The notes under the pieces are model-generated. The model was not told where the DNA came from, made no database searches, and saw only the letters and a program-made list of their open reading frames with translations. From positions 1,272,655-1,336,654 of the forward strand of contig LR594584.1 of NCBI GenBank assembly GCA_901538445.1: 64,000 bases of DNA, given 5' to 3'. Shown one piece after another: positions 62,283 to 64,000 of the stretch. The stretch is from Gemmataceae bacterium (GTDB taxonomy: Bacteria; Planctomycetota; Planctomycetia; Gemmatales; Gemmataceae). The position numbers and the translations under genes were made by a program. How positions within the stretch are numbered: the stretch's first letter is position 1; every line of letters starts with the position of its first letter.

Positions 62283-62519
62283 ATGTCCATCGACAAGAGC
62301 CTGAAGCGCAAGGGCGGCATGACCCGGCAGCGGTGCGTGCTGACCCGGGCCGAGCGCATCGCCAAGATGATCGAGAACGGCCAGTGGGGCGACGGCAAGA
62401 GCCCGTTCGGGCTGCCGAAGACCCGCGTGCAGAAGATCGTCATGAAGAAGAAGGTCAAGAAGGAGGCCGAGGGCGACGCCGCCGCGGACCCCAAGGCCAA
62501 GGGCGCGGCCAAGAAGTAA
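62283..62519 (+). CDS. Small basic protein conserved in Planctomycetes, Verrucomicrobia and Chlamydiae
   Basis: A 78-residue protein: MSIDKSLKRKGGMTRQRCVL, then TRAERIAKMIENGQWGDGKS and PFGLPKTRVQKIVMKKKVKK, with an Ala/Lys tail. This is the PVC small basic protein (about 60-75 residues); it is thought to be ribosome-associated, which is not proven. It is a strong taxon marker. No ribosome-binding site precedes the ATG, since a palindromic repeat abuts it. A terminator hairpin follows. Confidence 0.9.
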   Translation: MSIDKSLKRKGGMTRQRCVLTRAERIAKMIENGQWGDGKSPFGLPKTRVQKIVMKKKVKKEAEGDAAADPKAKGAAKK

Positions 62520-62551
62520 CAACCCGGCCGGTCACGGTCCGAACACCACCC

Positions 62552-62583
62552 CGCGTCCGCGCCACTCTCCCGGCGCGGACGCG
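62552..62583 (+). terminator. Perfect 12-bp hairpin after the small basic protein gene
   Basis: CGCGTCCGCGCC pairs with GGCGCGGACGCG around an 8-nt loop, then GCGTTTCGC. It lies 33 bp after the stop codon. Confidence 0.75.
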
Positions 62584-62623
62584 GCGTTTCGCATTTCCCG
62601 CGCGACGGCGGAGGCCGCGACCG

Positions 62624-63832
62624 ATGGCAACCGCGTACCTCGCGCTCGGCAGCAACCTTGGCGACCGATGGGCGAACCTCACCGCGGCCGTGCGGCGGCT
62701 CCGGGCCGAGCCGGGCGTCCGCGTCATCGCGACCTCCGAGATTTACGAGACGGCCCCGCTCGACTGCCCCCCCGGGTCGGGCGACTACCTCAACTCCGTC
62801 GTCGCGGTCGAAACCGGCGCCTCGCCCGAAGACCTGCTGAAACTCCTCCACCGCATCGAGCACGCCTTCGGCCGCGTCCGGGCCGAGGTGAACGCCCCGC
62901 GAACGCTCGACCTCGACCTGCTGCTCTACGGCGACCGTGTCATCGACACGCCGGACCTTGTCGTCCCGCACCCGCGGATGCACGAACGCGGCTTCGTGCT
63001 GGTTCCGCTCGCGGAGATCGCGCCGGACGCCGTTCACCCCACGCTCGGGAAGTCGGTCCGCGACCTCCTCGCCGGCGTCCCGAGCGACGACGTGCGGGTC
63101 GCCCGGGACACCTTTTGCGCCCCGCAGACGCTCACGGGGCTCACCGCACTCGTCACCGGCTCGACCAGCGGCATCGGGGCGGCTATTGCGGAACTCTACG
63201 CGCGCCACGGAGCTGGCGTCATCACCCACGGGCGGCGTCAACTCGACGGCCGGCACGTCGTGGCCGACCTCCGCGACCCGGCCCAGGTCGATCGGCTCGC
63301 CGACGAGGCGTGGGCGCTCGGCGACGGCCTCGACGTGCTGGTGTGCAACGCCGGGGCCGACACGCTCACCGGCGACGCCGCGAAGTGGTCGTTCGACGAG
63401 AAGCTCGACGCGCTCCTGGCCATCGACCTGAAGGCGACGGTGCGGCTCGCGCGCGTCATCGGCGCACGCATGAAGGAGCGCGGCCGCGGGTGCGTCGTCA
63501 CCGTCGGCTGGGACCAGGCCGAGACCGGCATGGAGGGCGACAGCGGCCAGCTCTTCGCCGCGGTCAAGGGGGCCGTCACGTGCTTCAGCCGGAGCCTGGC
63601 GCTGAGCCTCGCGCCCGAGGTGCGGGTGAACTGCGTCGCCCCGGGGTGGGTCCGGACCGCGTGGGGCGAGACAGCCAGCCCCGTTTGGCAGGAGCGGGTG
63701 CGCCGCGAGACGCCGCTCGGCGTGTGGGGGTTGCCCGAAGACGTCGCGGCGGCGGCGCTGTGGCTCGCGTCCCCGGCCGCGGGGTTCATCACGGGCCAAA
63801 CGCTCTCGGTGAACGGCGGCGCGGTGCGGTGA
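62624..63832 (+). CDS. folK: FolK (HPPK) fused to a short-chain dehydrogenase-like domain
   Basis: A 402-residue fusion. Residues 1-165 are HPPK: AYLALGSNLGDRWANL, YETAPLDCPPGSGDYLNSVV and RTLDLDLLLYGDRV with Asp96 and Asp98. HPPK pyrophosphorylates 6-hydroxymethyl-dihydropterin in folate synthesis. From residue 170 an SDR domain follows: ALVTGSTSGIGAAIA, LVCNAGAD and VNCVAPGWVRT. In the active site, F311-A-A-V-K315 replaces Y-x-x-x-K, and VGWDQ replaces the Ser region, so the domain may not be an active oxidoreductase. No stop or start codon lies between the domains. Two separate activities or a binding role are possible. Confidence 0.9.
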   Translation: MATAYLALGSNLGDRWANLTAAVRRLRAEPGVRVIATSEIYETAPLDCPPGSGDYLNSVVAVETGASPEDLLKLLHRIEHAFGRVRAEVNAPRTLDLDLLLYGDRVIDTPDLVVPHPRMHERGFVLVPLAEIAPDAVHPTLGKSVRDLLAGVPSDDVRVARDTFCAPQTLTGLTALVTGSTSGIGAAIAELYARHGAGVITHGRRQLDGRHVVADLRDPAQVDRLADEAWALGDGLDVLVCNAGADTLTGDAAKWSFDEKLDALLAIDLKATVRLARVIGARMKERGRGCVVTVGWDQAETGMEGDSGQLFAAVKGAVTCFSRSLALSLAPEVRVNCVAPGWVRTAWGETASPVWQERVRRETPLGVWGLPEDVAAAALWLASPAAGFITGQTLSVNGGAVR

Positions 63833-63920
63833 TTCGCCGGCCCGGCGGAGTCCGCGCTTGGGTCGGCGGCCGGGAAGTGGTACGATGCCGGGGTTGTTCG
63901 GTCGCCCGGAGGGAGCGCCC

Positions 63921-64000
63921 ATGATCCACGTCAAGAAGATCCTCTACCCCACCGACTTCTCGAGCTACTCGAACCAGGCGTACTTCCACGCGCTGGGGCT
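63921..64000 (+). CDS. Universal stress protein, N-terminal part only (cut by window end)
   Basis: The first 26 codons are visible: MIHVKKILYPTDFSSYSNQA and then YFHALG. ILxPTDFS-x-x-S is the start of universal stress protein (UspA) domains, which bind ATP and are induced by stress. GGAGGGAG lies 6 nt before the ATG. The gene continues beyond base 64000. Confidence 0.8.
   Translation, partial: MIHVKKILYPTDFSSYSNQAYFHALG

Noticed and set aside
62624-63832. folK and the SDR as two separate genes
   Set aside because: No stop codon lies between them, and no start with a ribosome-binding site is seen at the domain junction near residue 170.

Overview
The window looks like a chromosomal segment of a Gemmata-type planctomycete. 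The DNA is very GC-rich and full of long open frames. It carries lineage markers: the small basic protein shared by Planctomycetes, Verrucomicrobia and Chlamydiae (62283-62519), a PVC-type membrane-dehydrogenase/HEAT/CxxCH cytochrome protein paired with an SGNH hydrolase (48405-52749), a TIGR04222-type membrane protein with a Cys/Gly tail (18643-20085), and several secreted Pro/Ala-rich proteins. No rRNA operon, CRISPR array, prophage or intact insertion sequence was seen.

Layout. 1-5000: end of a Fis-type regulator, a precorrin-2 dehydrogenase-like protein, a TPR protein, an HtrA protease, an enoyl-CoA hydratase and a secreted protein. 5000-14000 (minus strand): a nucleoside-symporter-like transporter, then a fatty-acid degradation cluster transcribed fadD - thiolase - fadJ - acyl-CoA dehydrogenase. 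14000-22000: ftsY, a small accessory island (PD-(D/E)XK-like protein, HicB-like/PIN pair), a tRNA-like gene behind pheS, and the infC-rpmI-rplT cluster. 22000-33000: an AAA+ ATPase, queG, upp, an Hsp70 homologue, a WD40 protein, a pteridine-reductase-like SDR with a DUF1802 protein, and gpsA. 33000-48300: a fused transporter/spermidine-synthase-like protein, a second Hsp70, an AT-richer two-gene cassette with a HEPN-like motif, a MazG-like pyrophosphohydrolase, DUF11 and Pro-rich envelope proteins, rimI, an esterase-SMP-30 fusion and cbiM. 48300-64000: the PVC cytochrome/SGNH pair, a Cys-phosphatase overlapping an LptF/G permease, a parvulin isomerase, a degenerate mobile-element-like segment, rluD, a second HEPN-like pair, a LarA-type racemase, a FolK-SDR fusion, and the start of a universal stress protein.

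The most unusual feature is a dense set of palindromic repeats (about 20 loci, several families) at gene boundaries, often abutting a stop or start codon. Some are perfect 25-34 bp inverted repeats. Others are inverted arrays of heptamers. In one family the hairpin stems covary between copies. Two copies lie in frame inside protein genes (queG and the spermidine-synthase-like gene), and another sits on the 5' end of queG, leaving no ATG, GTG or TTG start. This resembles the protein-invading palindromic elements of Rickettsia and the heptameric repeats of cyanobacteria.

Functional links. The beta-oxidation genes form a near-complete pathway. A nickel-dependent LarA enzyme and a CbiM-type Ni/Co importer occur in the same window. 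Two SDR proteins, one fused to FolK, suggest pteridine/folate metabolism, although the fused one lacks its catalytic Tyr. The Hsp70s, HtrA, parvulin and LptF/G-like permease point to envelope and protein quality control. All functions are assigned by reading motifs; no database search was possible.
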